DNA from: an uncultured Oscillospiraceae bacterium
Lineage (GTDB): Bacteria; Bacillota; Clostridia; Oscillospirales; Oscillospiraceae
Direction of reading: 5' to 3'
Assembly (NCBI GenBank): GCA_905233785.1
Contig: CAJOCV010000043.1
Span: 1 to 21,101, forward strand
Length of the DNA: 21,101 bases
The position numbers were made by a program, and so were the translations under genes. Positions 5,835 to 14,299 of this stretch are shown piece after piece; the first letter of the stretch is position 1; each line of letters starts with the position of its first letter. The notes under the pieces were generated by a model, which was not told where the DNA came from, searched no databases, and saw only the letters and a program-made list of their open reading frames with translations.

Positions 5835-8036
5835 ATGAAAAACACGAAAATGCTGATCGCGCTGCTGCTGACCGTAGCGATGCTCGCAACGCTGCTGGCC
5901 GGCTGCGGCAACAAGATCGATGTGGACCAGTACTCCGCCCCCAAGGCTGAGGAAGCCCCCGCTGCCGCCCCCGCCGCCGAGTCCGGCGAGGCTGCCGCGC
6001 CCGCGGAAGCCGCTGCCCCCGCTGAGCTGAGCTATGCCGACGGCACCGTGCTGCGCATGGCCACCGGCTACAACTCCACCAAGACCGGCCTGAGCATGGA
6101 CGCGGAAGTCGCTGGCGAGGGCATCACCCTGGCCGACGGCGTGACCTACCATGCCGGCGACCTCAAGCCCACCTGGGTCGAGGTCGAGAAGGTTCTCGGC
6201 ATCAAGATCGAGGACAAATATCAGGGCAACAGCGCCTCCAACGAGTTCGACTACTGGAAAGAGCGCATGGGCGACATTGATATGGTCTCCGGCACCGCCA
6301 GCAAGCTCACCGAGTACGGCGAGCAGGGCGTTGTCGTGAACATCGCCGAGTATCTTGACCAGATGCCGAACTTCAAGGCCTACCTCGAGGCCAACCCCAT
6401 CGTCCGCCTCTCCATCACCGGCAACACCGACACCGGCGCCATCTACTTCTCCCCGTACTTTGACGGCGTGAACGACATCGAGCGTATGCCTCTCATGCGT
6501 GTTGACATGGTTCAGAAGCTCCTCGACGGCGAAGGCGAGTTTGCTGCCGACGAGTGCAACAAGACCGCCGAGCCCGTTTATGAGCCCTTCATGCCCACTT
6601 CCGGCAAGATCGACATTGAGACCGTCAAGCTCGACGGCAGCGGTGTTGAGACTGTGACCAAGGATTACGACGCGGGCGGCAACATCATCGCCAAGATGAA
6701 CGAGGCCGGCAGCATCGACGGCGTGGAAGCTGTCAATATGCTCCGCACTTACATCGACGAGGCCTACAACGGCTATTACGGCACCGAGCGTTCCAACCTC
6801 TTCATCGGCCAGAACGCCTGCTGGGACGCTGACGAGCTGGTCGCCCTGCTCCGCTGCGTCGTCGCCAACCCCCAGACCCTCAACGGCACCGATACCATCC
6901 AGGGCATCTTCTCACGCGAGGAGGACAACAACGCCCGCCGTGTCGATACGGTTCGCTTTGCCGGCCAGCTCTTCGGCATCCGCGGCCTCGAGTCCCGCCA
7001 GGATTACCTGTACTTTGATGTTGACGGCAGCCTGAAGGACGCCCGTCAGAACGTTGAGACCTACCAGGCGCTTGAGCGCATGAACGCCATCGCCAAGGAA
7101 GGCCTGATCTCCGAAAACTACATGAACACCGCCGCCGGCAAGACCAAGCAGTATCTTGAGAGCGACTCCGGCTTCATGCACTACGACTACAACTCCACGC
7201 AGACCCTGTACAACGACCCCTCTCAGGGCGTGTTCGACGAGGGCGAGGCCTACATGGCCGTTATGGTTCCCGTCTCCTGCTGGCAGGACGGCACCGAGGG
7301 CGGCAACTACATGCGCTTCACCGAGTCCTGGCGTTCCGTCAAGACCGACGGCTGGGGTATCTCCTCCGCCGGCGTCGCTGGCAACGCTGACAAGCTCAAC
7401 GCCGCGCTCAAGCTCATCGACTACGCTTACTCTCCCGAAGGCACGATCCTCATGTCCTACGGCCCCGACGCCTTCATCAAGCATAACGCCGACGGCAGCT
7501 ATGCGACCTTTATGTTCAACGGTCAGGAGATGCCTGAGATCGCCGACGCCACCCGCGCCGAGCTCTGGGAAAAGGCCAGCGGCAACTACACCAACTACGC
7601 CCGCCAGTTCCTCGGCTCCACGCTGAGCTTCATGAAGAGCCAGGCCTTCGAGTTCCAGTGCACCAGCGACGCCGGCCGTGAAGGCGCCGGCAAACTCTCC
7701 GTGGCCATCGCGCTCGGCACCATCCATCACCCCGAGCTCGCCGTCACCGAGAACCCCTGGTACATGTCTATCCCCACCGTTCTCCCCAACACAAAGGCTG
7801 AGAACGACATGATCAACACCTACACCCAGCTCACCGCCAAGGGCATGTTCTCCTCCTCCAAGGATGATAAGAACCTGTTCGTCAACCAGATCGTCTCCGG
7901 CTACGCCGAAGAGGGTATGGGCAACGCTGAGGCTTCTGCCGAGATGGTTGCCAACGAGTGGGGCGGCCGTCAGTACCTGGCGCTCAAGACCGACGCCTGG
8001 ACCCGTCTTCTCAACTTCTACAACGCCATGAACTGA
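5835..8036 (+). CDS. Large lipoprotein solute-binding protein of the ABC importer
   Basis: A 733-residue extracellular substrate-binding lipoprotein. A signal peptide ends in the lipobox LAGC with lipidated C24. An alanine/proline/glutamate-rich linker follows (about residues 36-65), which would hold the protein off the membrane. The body has the aromatic- and glycine-rich look of large LplA-type sugar-binding proteins, and the position right after the two permeases supports this. It is clearly longer than the 500-580 residues usual for that group; the extra length may lie in the segment around 250-330 (starting PTSGKIDIETVK), where I see no family motif. AAGGAGG precedes the ATG. It should bind pectin oligosaccharides, which is inferred from context. 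Confidence 0.9.
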   Translation: MKNTKMLIALLLTVAMLATLLAGCGNKIDVDQYSAPKAEEAPAAAPAAESGEAAAPAEAAAPAELSYADGTVLRMATGYNSTKTGLSMDAEVAGEGITLADGVTYHAGDLKPTWVEVEKVLGIKIEDKYQGNSASNEFDYWKERMGDIDMVSGTASKLTEYGEQGVVVNIAEYLDQMPNFKAYLEANPIVRLSITGNTDTGAIYFSPYFDGVNDIERMPLMRVDMVQKLLDGEGEFAADECNKTAEPVYEPFMPTSGKIDIETVKLDGSGVETVTKDYDAGGNIIAKMNEAGSIDGVEAVNMLRTYIDEAYNGYYGTERSNLFIGQNACWDADELVALLRCVVANPQTLNGTDTIQGIFSREEDNNARRVDTVRFAGQLFGIRGLESRQDYLYFDVDGSLKDARQNVETYQALERMNAIAKEGLISENYMNTAAGKTKQYLESDSGFMHYDYNSTQTLYNDPSQGVFDEGEAYMAVMVPVSCWQDGTEGGNYMRFTESWRSVKTDGWGISSAGVAGNADKLNAALKLIDYAYSPEGTILMSYGPDAFIKHNADGSYATFMFNGQEMPEIADATRAELWEKASGNYTNYARQFLGSTLSFMKSQAFEFQCTSDAGREGAGKLSVAIALGTIHHPELAVTENPWYMSIPTVLPNTKAENDMINTYTQLTAKGMFSSSKDDKNLFVNQIVSGYAEEGMGNAEASAEMVANEWGGRQYLALKTDAWTRLLNFYNAMN

Positions 8037-8099
8037 GCGCGTACGCGAAAGGCGCCTTGCGCGCCTGATGTGAACGCAGATTCGCAGGCCCGCACAAAA

Positions 8100-8125
8100 C
8101 CCAAAGAGGGGAGACCCTCTTTGGG
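8100..8125 (+). other. Intercistronic hairpin with GNRA tetraloop
   Basis: CCCAAAGAGGG (8100-8110), loop GAGA and CCCTCTTTGGG (8115-8125) make a perfect 11-bp stem capped by a GNRA-type tetraloop. No T-tract follows. It lies between the binding-protein gene and the small membrane genes, the usual place for a 3' stabilising hairpin that raises binding-protein mRNA relative to downstream genes. Confidence 0.75.
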
Positions 8126-8152
8126 AGCGGTGCTTGCAGCAGGGAGGTCAAA

Positions 8153-8743
8153 ATGTACAAAAAACAGTTGACGCTGCAGAAAATCCTATGCCTTCTGGCC
8201 ATCATCTCCAGCGCGATCATTTTCCTGTACGCGCTGGGCATCATGACCGATCTCTACGACACGCTCTATTCCACGATGCGCAACCCCGCCGATCTCACGC
8301 AGACCGACGTGCCCGGTTCCATCGTCTACTACAACATGCAGGGCTTCAACAGTGTGTTTCTCAGAAACTCCATTGTTCTGATCCTGCTTGCCTGTCTGCT
8401 CTTTATCACCAACACCCACATCCGCAGAAAATACTACATTGGCAACTACATCACCGTAGCCGCCAATGTGATCGCGAACTTCTATGTCGCCATCCAGTCC
8501 CACAGCTATATAGAGCTCTTCAAGGCTCGCTTCCTGGCGGTTGACTTCGAGGCGCTGAAGGCGCACGCGGAGCTGTGGAAAACCGCCTACACCGAATCCA
8601 CCTTCTGGTTCGATGCCCACTATGCGGTCTTTGCGATCTCCCTTCTGGTCTCCGTCGGCCTGGTCGCCTGCACGATCTGGAAGATGCAGCTCATGAAGGA
8701 AGAGGCCAAGCTGATCGCGGAAGGAAAGGGGGCTGCGGCATGA
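8153..8743 (+). CDS. Unknown small four-helix membrane protein (importer-associated, 1)
   Basis: I do not recognise this 196-residue family. It has four predicted membrane helices (about 11-31, 70-88, 97-115 and 154-177), a lysine-rich N-terminus and an RRK turn between helices 2 and 3, which predicts both ends inside. That puts two sizeable loops outside the cell (about 32-69 and 116-153), the second rich in aromatic and charged residues. There is no signal peptidase site or enzyme motif. GGGAGG precedes the ATG. The stop codon overlaps the next start (ATGA), so the two are translationally coupled. Placement between the binding protein and the ATPase suggests a role in the importer. Confidence 0.8.
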   Translation: MYKKQLTLQKILCLLAIISSAIIFLYALGIMTDLYDTLYSTMRNPADLTQTDVPGSIVYYNMQGFNSVFLRNSIVLILLACLLFITNTHIRRKYYIGNYITVAANVIANFYVAIQSHSYIELFKARFLAVDFEALKAHAELWKTAYTESTFWFDAHYAVFAISLLVSVGLVACTIWKMQLMKEEAKLIAEGKGAAA

Positions 8744-9228
8744 ACGACGAAAAAACCATTCGCCTTGACCGTATGCGCTATACGAAGAACTCCGCCGCGT
8801 CCGGCCTTGCGCTTGCCGCGATCCTGTTCGACGTATTCTACTTCATCAGCATTTATGAGTCCAACGTGGGCTCCTGGTATTACAACATCCTGATGGGCGC
8901 CTCCATCCTGTACAACCTGGTGTTCATGCTCGCCGCCTTCTTGAGCTCCGAGGGCATCAAGAACTACAAGATCGGCTATGGCTACGCGATGATCGTGCTG
9001 GGCGTATTGCAGATCGTGCGCATCTTCATCTACCCCGTGAAGGCGCATGCCTCCACCGTCACCATTTCCGAGCAGGCCGTTATCGTGATGCAGAACCGGC
9101 AGTTCGTGTTCTGCGTGGTGTGGCTCGTGGCCTCCGCCGCCTGCCTGATCGTGGGCGCCGTGGTCGGCATGATCCGCTCTCGCCAGCTCGCAGCGCACAT
9201 CGCCTCGCTCGAAGCGAAGAATGCATAA
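8740..9228 (+). CDS. Unknown small four-helix membrane protein (importer-associated, 2)
   Basis: A 162-residue protein of no recognised family with four predicted helices (about 19-38, 49-69, 79-98 and 121-144). Charged ends (MNDEKTIRLDRMRYTK and IRSRQLAAH) predict both termini inside, the same topology as the preceding protein, with a ~22-residue outer loop between helices 3 and 4. The frame stays open upstream to 8575, but the ATG at 8740, overlapping the previous stop as ATGA and preceded by GGAAAGGGGG, is the natural start. The ATPase gene begins 15 nt downstream after GGAGGAGG. Function unknown; context ties it to the ABC importer. Confidence 0.8.
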   Translation: MNDEKTIRLDRMRYTKNSAASGLALAAILFDVFYFISIYESNVGSWYYNILMGASILYNLVFMLAAFLSSEGIKNYKIGYGYAMIVLGVLQIVRIFIYPVKAHASTVTISEQAVIVMQNRQFVFCVVWLVASAACLIVGAVVGMIRSRQLAAHIASLEAKNA

Positions 9229-9243
9229 GGGAGGAGGAACGTT

Positions 9244-10329
9244 ATGGCAGAATTAAAGGTTCAGCATGTAGATAAGATCTATGACAATAACGTTCAGGCA
9301 GTCTTTGACTTCAACCTCGACGTCAAGGACGGCGAGCTGATCGTTCTGGTCGGCCCCTCCGGCTGCGGAAAGTCCACAACGCTGCGCATGATCGCAGGTC
9401 TGGAGGACATCTCCGCCGGTCACCTCTTCCTCGACGGGAAGGACATCACCCAGACGCCCGCCAAGGACAGAGACATGGCCATGGTTTTCCAGAACTACGC
9501 GCTCTACGGGCACATGACCATTTACGAAAACATGGCCTTCTCCCTGACGCTGCGTAAGGAAAACCCCAATGTGATCCACAAGAAGGTTCTGGCCGCGGCC
9601 GAGATCCTCGGCCTGACCAGCCAGCTCAACAAGAAGCCCTCCCAGCTCTCCGGCGGCCAGCGCCAGCGCGTGGCTATGGGGCGCTCCATCGTGCGAAACC
9701 CCAAGGTCTTCCTGTTTGACGAGCCCTTGTCCAACCTCGACGCCAAGCTGCGCGGCGCGACCCGCCGCGAGATCCTGCTGCTGCATAAGCGCCTGCAGGC
9801 CACCATGCTTTACGTCACCCACGACCAGACCGAGGCCCTGACCCTGGCAGACCGCATCGTCTGCATGTCCATGGGTCATGTGCAGCAGGTCGGCACCCCG
9901 CTGGAGCTGTACGACGCTCCCGCCAATCGCTTTGTCGCAAGCTTCATCGGCCTGCCGCCCATGAATTTCTTCTCCGCCACCGTCCGTGAGGGCGAGCTGG
10001 AGGGCAATGGCTTCAAGGTGAAGCTGAGCGAGGAGGAAAAGGGCGTGCTGCTTCCCTATGCCGGCAAGGAGATCGACCTCGGCGTTCGTCCCGAGGACGT
10101 GATCGGCGGCGGGGAGATCGCGATGAACGTCTTCTCCAACGAAAACCTGGGCATGAACACGCTGGTGCATGGCCACATCGGTCATATGGAAGCGCCCAGC
10201 AACAAGATTTCCGCGAAGCTGCGCGGCTGGTACGACTACAAACAGGGCGACAGTGTGAACATCGCCTTCAGCCGCAAGCACTTCTTTGACAAGGAAACCG
10301 GCGTCGCTATCGGAAGGGGGCAGAAGTGA
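9244..10329 (+). CDS. ABC transporter ATPase, MsmX/UgpC type (copy 1)
   Basis: A 361-residue nucleotide-binding subunit of a CUT1-type sugar importer. Walker A GPSGCGKS is at 37-44, the Q-loop Q83, signature LSGGQ at 135-139, Walker B VFLFDE at 155-160 and the switch histidine H193. A regulatory OB-like domain follows from about residue 240. The post-Q-loop segment reads YALYGHMTIYENMAFSL where the relatives have YALYPHMT, and the stretch after the D-loop reads RGATRREI, unlike the second copy. Both lie near where ATPases contact permeases. It sits inside the membrane-gene block, with its stop overlapping the next start (TGATG), so it is probably dedicated to this importer. Confidence 0.95.
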   Translation: MAELKVQHVDKIYDNNVQAVFDFNLDVKDGELIVLVGPSGCGKSTTLRMIAGLEDISAGHLFLDGKDITQTPAKDRDMAMVFQNYALYGHMTIYENMAFSLTLRKENPNVIHKKVLAAAEILGLTSQLNKKPSQLSGGQRQRVAMGRSIVRNPKVFLFDEPLSNLDAKLRGATRREILLLHKRLQATMLYVTHDQTEALTLADRIVCMSMGHVQQVGTPLELYDAPANRFVASFIGLPPMNFFSATVREGELEGNGFKVKLSEEEKGVLLPYAGKEIDLGVRPEDVIGGGEIAMNVFSNENLGMNTLVHGHIGHMEAPSNKISAKLRGWYDYKQGDSVNIAFSRKHFFDKETGVAIGRGQK

Positions 10330-10904
10330 TGAGCGCCAATAAGACCGCCAAGACCGGCAGCAAGATGCCGGAGTTCCTGCGTAAATTCTTCGTGGCTCTC
10401 AAGCGCCAGCCCACCATCATCGCGCTGGTCGTGCTGCTGATCGCGTTCTTCCAGTATTCCCTGAATCTGACCCACATCTCCGACACCACCGCCAAGATCC
10501 AGGGTCCCGGCATGGGTCTGTGCGGCTTTGCGACGATGCTGTTTTCCATGCTGTCGCTGGTGTGCTTCTTAAACGCCTACCCGCGCCGCAAAAAGCCCGT
10601 CTACGTCATGGTGGCGCTGATGCTGGCGATGTTCGCGGTCATCATCTTCTGCGACATCTACTATTCCAACCTCATCACCAGCGCGCTGACCCGCGCGGAA
10701 AACCCCATCACGCTGGATGCGTCCACGATTTACATCGCGCAGGCCTATAACGTCCTGCAGACGCATATTGTGATTCTCGGCATCGGCATTGCGCTGATTT
10801 TGCTGCGCCCGGTTTACACCAAGCTGCTGCGCAAGATCAACACCTCCGTCACGGTGGAGGACTACGGCAAGCTGGGCGAGATCGACATCTCCGGCGAAGA
10901 CTGA
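10329..10904 (+). CDS. Unknown small four-helix membrane protein (importer-associated, 3)
   Basis: A 191-residue protein of no recognised family with four predicted helices (about 28-47, 60-82, 90-110 and 142-162). A basic N-terminus and a PRRKKP turn between helices 2 and 3 give the same both-ends-inside topology as the two proteins before the ATPase. The outer loop at about 111-141 follows helix 3, and an acidic tail (VEDYGKLGEIDISGED) ends the protein in the cytoplasm. The ATG at 10329 shares its first base with the ATPase stop codon (TGATG), a sign of translational coupling; GGAAGGGGG lies 8 nt upstream. An adjoining GTG at 10326 is possible but less likely. Confidence 0.8.
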   Translation: MSANKTAKTGSKMPEFLRKFFVALKRQPTIIALVVLLIAFFQYSLNLTHISDTTAKIQGPGMGLCGFATMLFSMLSLVCFLNAYPRRKKPVYVMVALMLAMFAVIIFCDIYYSNLITSALTRAENPITLDASTIYIAQAYNVLQTHIVILGIGIALILLRPVYTKLLRKINTSVTVEDYGKLGEIDISGED

Positions 10905-10914
10905 TTACATTTTT

Positions 10915-10947
10915 CCCGAATCGGGAGGCCTTGTCTCCCGATTCGGG
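10915..10947 (+). other. 13-bp intercistronic hairpin
   Basis: CCCGAATCGGGAG (10915-10927) and CTCCCGATTCGGG (10935-10947) form a perfect 13-bp stem with a 7-nt loop. On the + strand it is preceded by TTTTT and followed by TAAAA, so there is no T-tract for intrinsic termination. It probably stabilises or partly separates the upstream messages from the membrane gene at 10971. Confidence 0.7.
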
Positions 10948-10970
10948 TAAAACCCGGTAGAGGATTTTTT

Positions 10971-11600
10971 ATGGCATCCGGAAAGAAAAAACGCGCGGTA
11001 CCCGAACAGCATAAGACGACCGCCGAATATTACAAGCTGCATACCGATGCGGTGAAAAACCTCGTGGAAGCCGATGAAAGCAACTCTCCCGAGGTCTCGG
11101 AGGAAGAGCTGCGCAAATACCGCTCTGGCCCCAAAATCCATTTTGCGGATTGGGTCAAGGTGGTGCTCATCAAAATCTGGTTTGCCGGTTCTGTCTGCTT
11201 TTTCATCTTCTGGGGCTTGAGCTCCTACATCACAGCGCGGCTGGATCTCCTGGCGGTTTTCGGCCTTGCGCTCGGCGTCATCACCGATGTGATCACCAAC
11301 AATATCCTGCGTTACTACGCCAAAAGCAAGGGCGGAAACGACGCCTGGATGATGTTTCCCAAACAACAGTATATCACCTTTTTTCTCAACATTGTCTACG
11401 CCTGTCTGCTGCTGTTTTGCGTGGACTTCCTGTACAAGCTTATCAATCTGACTTTGGTCGCCATGGGCGGCTCCGCATCCCTCGGGGTCGGGCCGATCCT
11501 GTTTGGCGTATTCTACACGGCCTTTGATCTTCTCTTTCTTGGTATGAAGCGTTTAACAAAACGAATCATTGAGGACGCAAAAAAGAACGCTTTCCGATAA
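10971..11600 (+). CDS. Unknown membrane protein with charged cytoplasmic N-terminus (importer-associated, 4)
   Basis: A 209-residue protein of no family I can name. A ~60-residue hydrophilic N-terminus starts with a basic patch (ASGKKKRAV) and turns acidic (SPEVSEEELRKY). Four predicted helices follow (about 64-86, 91-113, 134-154 and 169-192), then a basic tail. It lacks the N-terminal look of YesL-like DUF624 proteins that accompany pectin genes in Bacillus, although size and context are similar. AGAGGA precedes the ATG. The GH28 gene follows after 12 nt, so the protein is in the same transcript as the degradative enzymes. A link to uptake is inferred only from context. Confidence 0.78.
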   Translation: MASGKKKRAVPEQHKTTAEYYKLHTDAVKNLVEADESNSPEVSEEELRKYRSGPKIHFADWVKVVLIKIWFAGSVCFFIFWGLSSYITARLDLLAVFGLALGVITDVITNNILRYYAKSKGGNDAWMMFPKQQYITFFLNIVYACLLLFCVDFLYKLINLTLVAMGGSASLGVGPILFGVFYTAFDLLFLGMKRLTKRIIEDAKKNAFR

Positions 11601-11612
11601 AGGACGGTTTTT

Positions 11613-13160
11613 ATGTTGAAACTTCTCTTTTCCGGCGCAAGCTCCGCATGCTTTGAGCTGCAAAATGAGCTGCCCTACTACGCGCCGGAAAGCTTTACCG
11701 TGCTCCTGAACGGGCAGGAGCAATATACCTGCGACACGAATGTTCTGTTTTCTCTTGCGCCGGACACGGAATATACCGTGTCTCTCGTCGGCCGGGAGCT
11801 GCGTGAGGAGCTGTCGTTCCGCACGGCCGTCGAAAGCTGCGCCCTGAACGTGCGCGACTTCGGCGCGATCGGCGACGGTGAGCATGACGACACGCAGGCG
11901 GTGCAGACCGCGATCTCTTATCTGCCGAAGGATGCGCGCCTTGTTTTTCCCGCAGGCCGCTATCTCTGCCGCCCGCTGACGCTGAAAAGTCACATCACCC
12001 TGGAGCTAAAGAAGAATGCGACGCTCCTCGGCTGGGCAAAGCGGGAGGATTATCCCATTGTCCCCGGTGAAGTGCTTGCGCTCGGCGGCGAAGAAGTCTA
12101 TTTCGGCGGCTTTGAGGGCAAGCCGGTTCCCATGTACCAGTCCCTGATCACCGCTCAGTATGCTGAGGACATCCGCATCGTCGGGGAGGGTACCGTGGAC
12201 GGCAATGCGCAGAACACGGATTTCTGGACGGCTTATCGGTCGTTTGCGGCGGCGCGCCCTCGGCTGATGTTTTTTAATCGCTGCGAGAATGTGATTCTGC
12301 ACGGCGTTCATGCCTGCAACTCCCCCTCCTGGCAGCTGCACCCGCATTATTCCAAAAACATCGGCATCTACGATGTGAAAATCTCCGCTCCGAAGGTGAG
12401 TCCGAACACGGATGCCATCGACCCGGAGTCCTGCGACGGCGTGAACATCATCGGCTGCCGCTTCTCGGTGGGGGATGACTGCATCGCCATCAAGTCCAGC
12501 AAGATCGAGCTGGGGATGAAGCTGAATGTCCCCGCCGACCACCACACGATCCGCAACTGCCTCATGGATCACGGTCACGGCGGCGTGACCCTTGGCAGCG
12601 AGATTGGCGCCGGTGTGCGCAATCTCACCGTGAGCCACTGTGTTTTCCGGGGTACAGATCGCGGCCTTCGCATCAAGAGCCGCCGCGGGCGCGGTAAAAA
12701 CTGCCGCATCGACGACGTGCTGTTCGAGAACATCCGCATGGAGGGGGTTCTGACCCCCATCGTCATTAACCTCTGGTACAACTGCTGCGACCCCGACAGA
12801 GAGAGCGAATACGTCTGGTCGCGTGAGCATTTGCCGGTGGACGACCGGACGCCCTACATGGGCAACTTTCGCTTCCAAAACATGGACTGCACGGGGGCTG
12901 AGATCGCCGCCTGCTATATCGACGGGCTGCCGGAGGCGCCCATTGAGTCGGTGACGCTTCAAAATATCTCCGTGCGCTTTGCCGAGGATGCCAAGCCCGG
13001 CATCCCCATTATGGAAAACTTCGCCAAAGAGCGCTGCAAGCTCGGTTTTTATCTCGACAATGTGCGCCGCATCCGCCTGGAAAACGTGAGCATAGAAGGC
13101 GAGGAGGGCGACAAGCTGATCGCAAATCATTACGACAGTTTAGAGGCCGACGGACTTTAA
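11613..13160 (+). CDS. Glycoside hydrolase family 28 polygalacturonase, cytoplasmic
   Basis: A 515-residue GH28 enzyme that hydrolyses alpha-1,4 galacturonosyl bonds. An N-terminal ~75-residue domain of fibronectin III-like character (LNGQEQYTCDTN) precedes the parallel beta-helix, which begins with NVRDFGAIGDGEHDDTQAV. The family motifs are present: NTDAID (265-270, D267), GDD (287-289), GHG (321-323) and RIK (353-355), so the three catalytic aspartates and the histidine are kept. There is no signal peptide, which fits an exo-acting enzyme on imported oligomers. AAAGGA precedes the ATG. The GH105 gene starts 14 nt after the stop. Confidence 0.93.
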   Translation: MLKLLFSGASSACFELQNELPYYAPESFTVLLNGQEQYTCDTNVLFSLAPDTEYTVSLVGRELREELSFRTAVESCALNVRDFGAIGDGEHDDTQAVQTAISYLPKDARLVFPAGRYLCRPLTLKSHITLELKKNATLLGWAKREDYPIVPGEVLALGGEEVYFGGFEGKPVPMYQSLITAQYAEDIRIVGEGTVDGNAQNTDFWTAYRSFAAARPRLMFFNRCENVILHGVHACNSPSWQLHPHYSKNIGIYDVKISAPKVSPNTDAIDPESCDGVNIIGCRFSVGDDCIAIKSSKIELGMKLNVPADHHTIRNCLMDHGHGGVTLGSEIGAGVRNLTVSHCVFRGTDRGLRIKSRRGRGKNCRIDDVLFENIRMEGVLTPIVINLWYNCCDPDRESEYVWSREHLPVDDRTPYMGNFRFQNMDCTGAEIAACYIDGLPEAPIESVTLQNISVRFAEDAKPGIPIMENFAKERCKLGFYLDNVRRIRLENVSIEGEEGDKLIANHYDSLEADGL

Positions 13161-13174
13161 GTGAGGTGCTGAGT

Positions 13175-14299
13175 ATGTATGAAAAAATCGACGCTTATGT
13201 ACAGCGCCTGATTCGTGAGTCCACCCCGGAATACACGGTATGGAACATCGAGAAGGTGCGCCAGGGGAAGCCCGCCAGCTGGAACTATATCGACGGCTGC
13301 ATGATGACCGCGCTGCTCGCCATGAGCGAGATCACCGGCGACAGCCAGTACGCCGATTTTGCCGAGCATTACATCGACTGGTTCGTGCAGGAGGATGGCA
13401 GTATCCGCAGCTACGAGCAGGAGACCTATAACCTCGACGATCTCAACGAGGGGCGCGTACTCTTCCCGCTCTACGCCGCCACCGGCAAGGAAAAATACAA
13501 AAAAGCCGCCGAGCTTCTGCATCGGCAGCTTGTGAACCAGCCCCGTACCTTTGAAGGAAACTTTTGGCACAAGGCCATCTATCCCAATCAGGTCTGGCTG
13601 GACGGACTGTATATGGCGCAGCCCTTCTATGCCATGTATGTAAAGAACCTGGGCAACGGCGATTATTCCGACACCCTGCGCCAGATCGAGACCGTACGCG
13701 CACGGATGCGCGATGAAAAAAGCGGCCTGTACTACCACGGCTATGACGCGAGCCGCAAGGCCTTTTGGGCAGACCCCGAGACCGGGCGCTCGAAGAACTT
13801 CTGGCTGCGCAGCATCGGCTGGTTTGCCGTGGCGCTGGCGGATCTCTGCGAGATTTTGCCGGAGGGCGAAGACAATGAGAAGCTTCGCGCCATCTTCCGC
13901 GAACTGATGGAGGGCGTCGCCCGCTGGGCGGATCCGGAGACCGGCCTTTACTGGCAGGTCGTCGATCAGGGCGGCCGCGAGGGCAACTACCTCGAAACCA
14001 GCGGCAGCAGTATGCTGGCTTATGCGATGCTCAAGGGCGCGAGATTGGGCGTGCTGGGCAAGGAATATGCCGCAAAAGGGGAGAAGACCTTCCGCGGCAT
14101 TGTAGAGCGTTATCTGTCTTTCACGGATGGGGAGCTGAATCTGGGCGGCATCTGCCTGGTCGCAGGTCTCGGCCCGGAGAACAACCGCCGCCGCGACGGC
14201 TCCTATGAATACTACATCTCCGAGCCGGTGGTGCAGAATGACGCCAAGGGCGTCGCGCCGTTCCTGTTGGCCTATACCGAGATCAAGCGTCTCGGCTGA
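13175..14299 (+). CDS. Glycoside hydrolase family 105 unsaturated uronyl hydrolase (YteR-like)
   Basis: A 374-residue alpha/alpha-barrel enzyme of GH105, which removes the 4,5-unsaturated galacturonate (or glucuronate) left at the non-reducing end by pectin lyases. The key motif VWLDGLYMAQPF places the catalytic acid at D143, the same number as in Bacillus YteR; D88 and D89 lie in NLDDLNEGR, and EGNYLETSGSSMLAYAMLKG is typical of the C-terminal part. I use ATG 13175, six bases after GAGGTG; GTG 13166 would add three residues. No signal peptide is present. The released sugar becomes 5-keto-4-deoxyuronate, the substrate of KduI encoded downstream. Its last 17 nt overlap the convergent AraC gene. 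Confidence 0.93.
   Translation: MYEKIDAYVQRLIRESTPEYTVWNIEKVRQGKPASWNYIDGCMMTALLAMSEITGDSQYADFAEHYIDWFVQEDGSIRSYEQETYNLDDLNEGRVLFPLYAATGKEKYKKAAELLHRQLVNQPRTFEGNFWHKAIYPNQVWLDGLYMAQPFYAMYVKNLGNGDYSDTLRQIETVRARMRDEKSGLYYHGYDASRKAFWADPETGRSKNFWLRSIGWFAVALADLCEILPEGEDNEKLRAIFRELMEGVARWADPETGLYWQVVDQGGREGNYLETSGSSMLAYAMLKGARLGVLGKEYAAKGEKTFRGIVERYLSFTDGELNLGGICLVAGLGPENNRRRDGSYEYYISEPVVQNDAKGVAPFLLAYTEIKRLG

Noticed and set aside
10971..11600. Assignment of the 209-aa membrane protein to DUF624 (YesL-like), common in Bacillus pectin loci
   Set aside because: The N-terminal hydrophobic start expected for that family is replaced by a 60-residue charged region, and no shared motif was visible.
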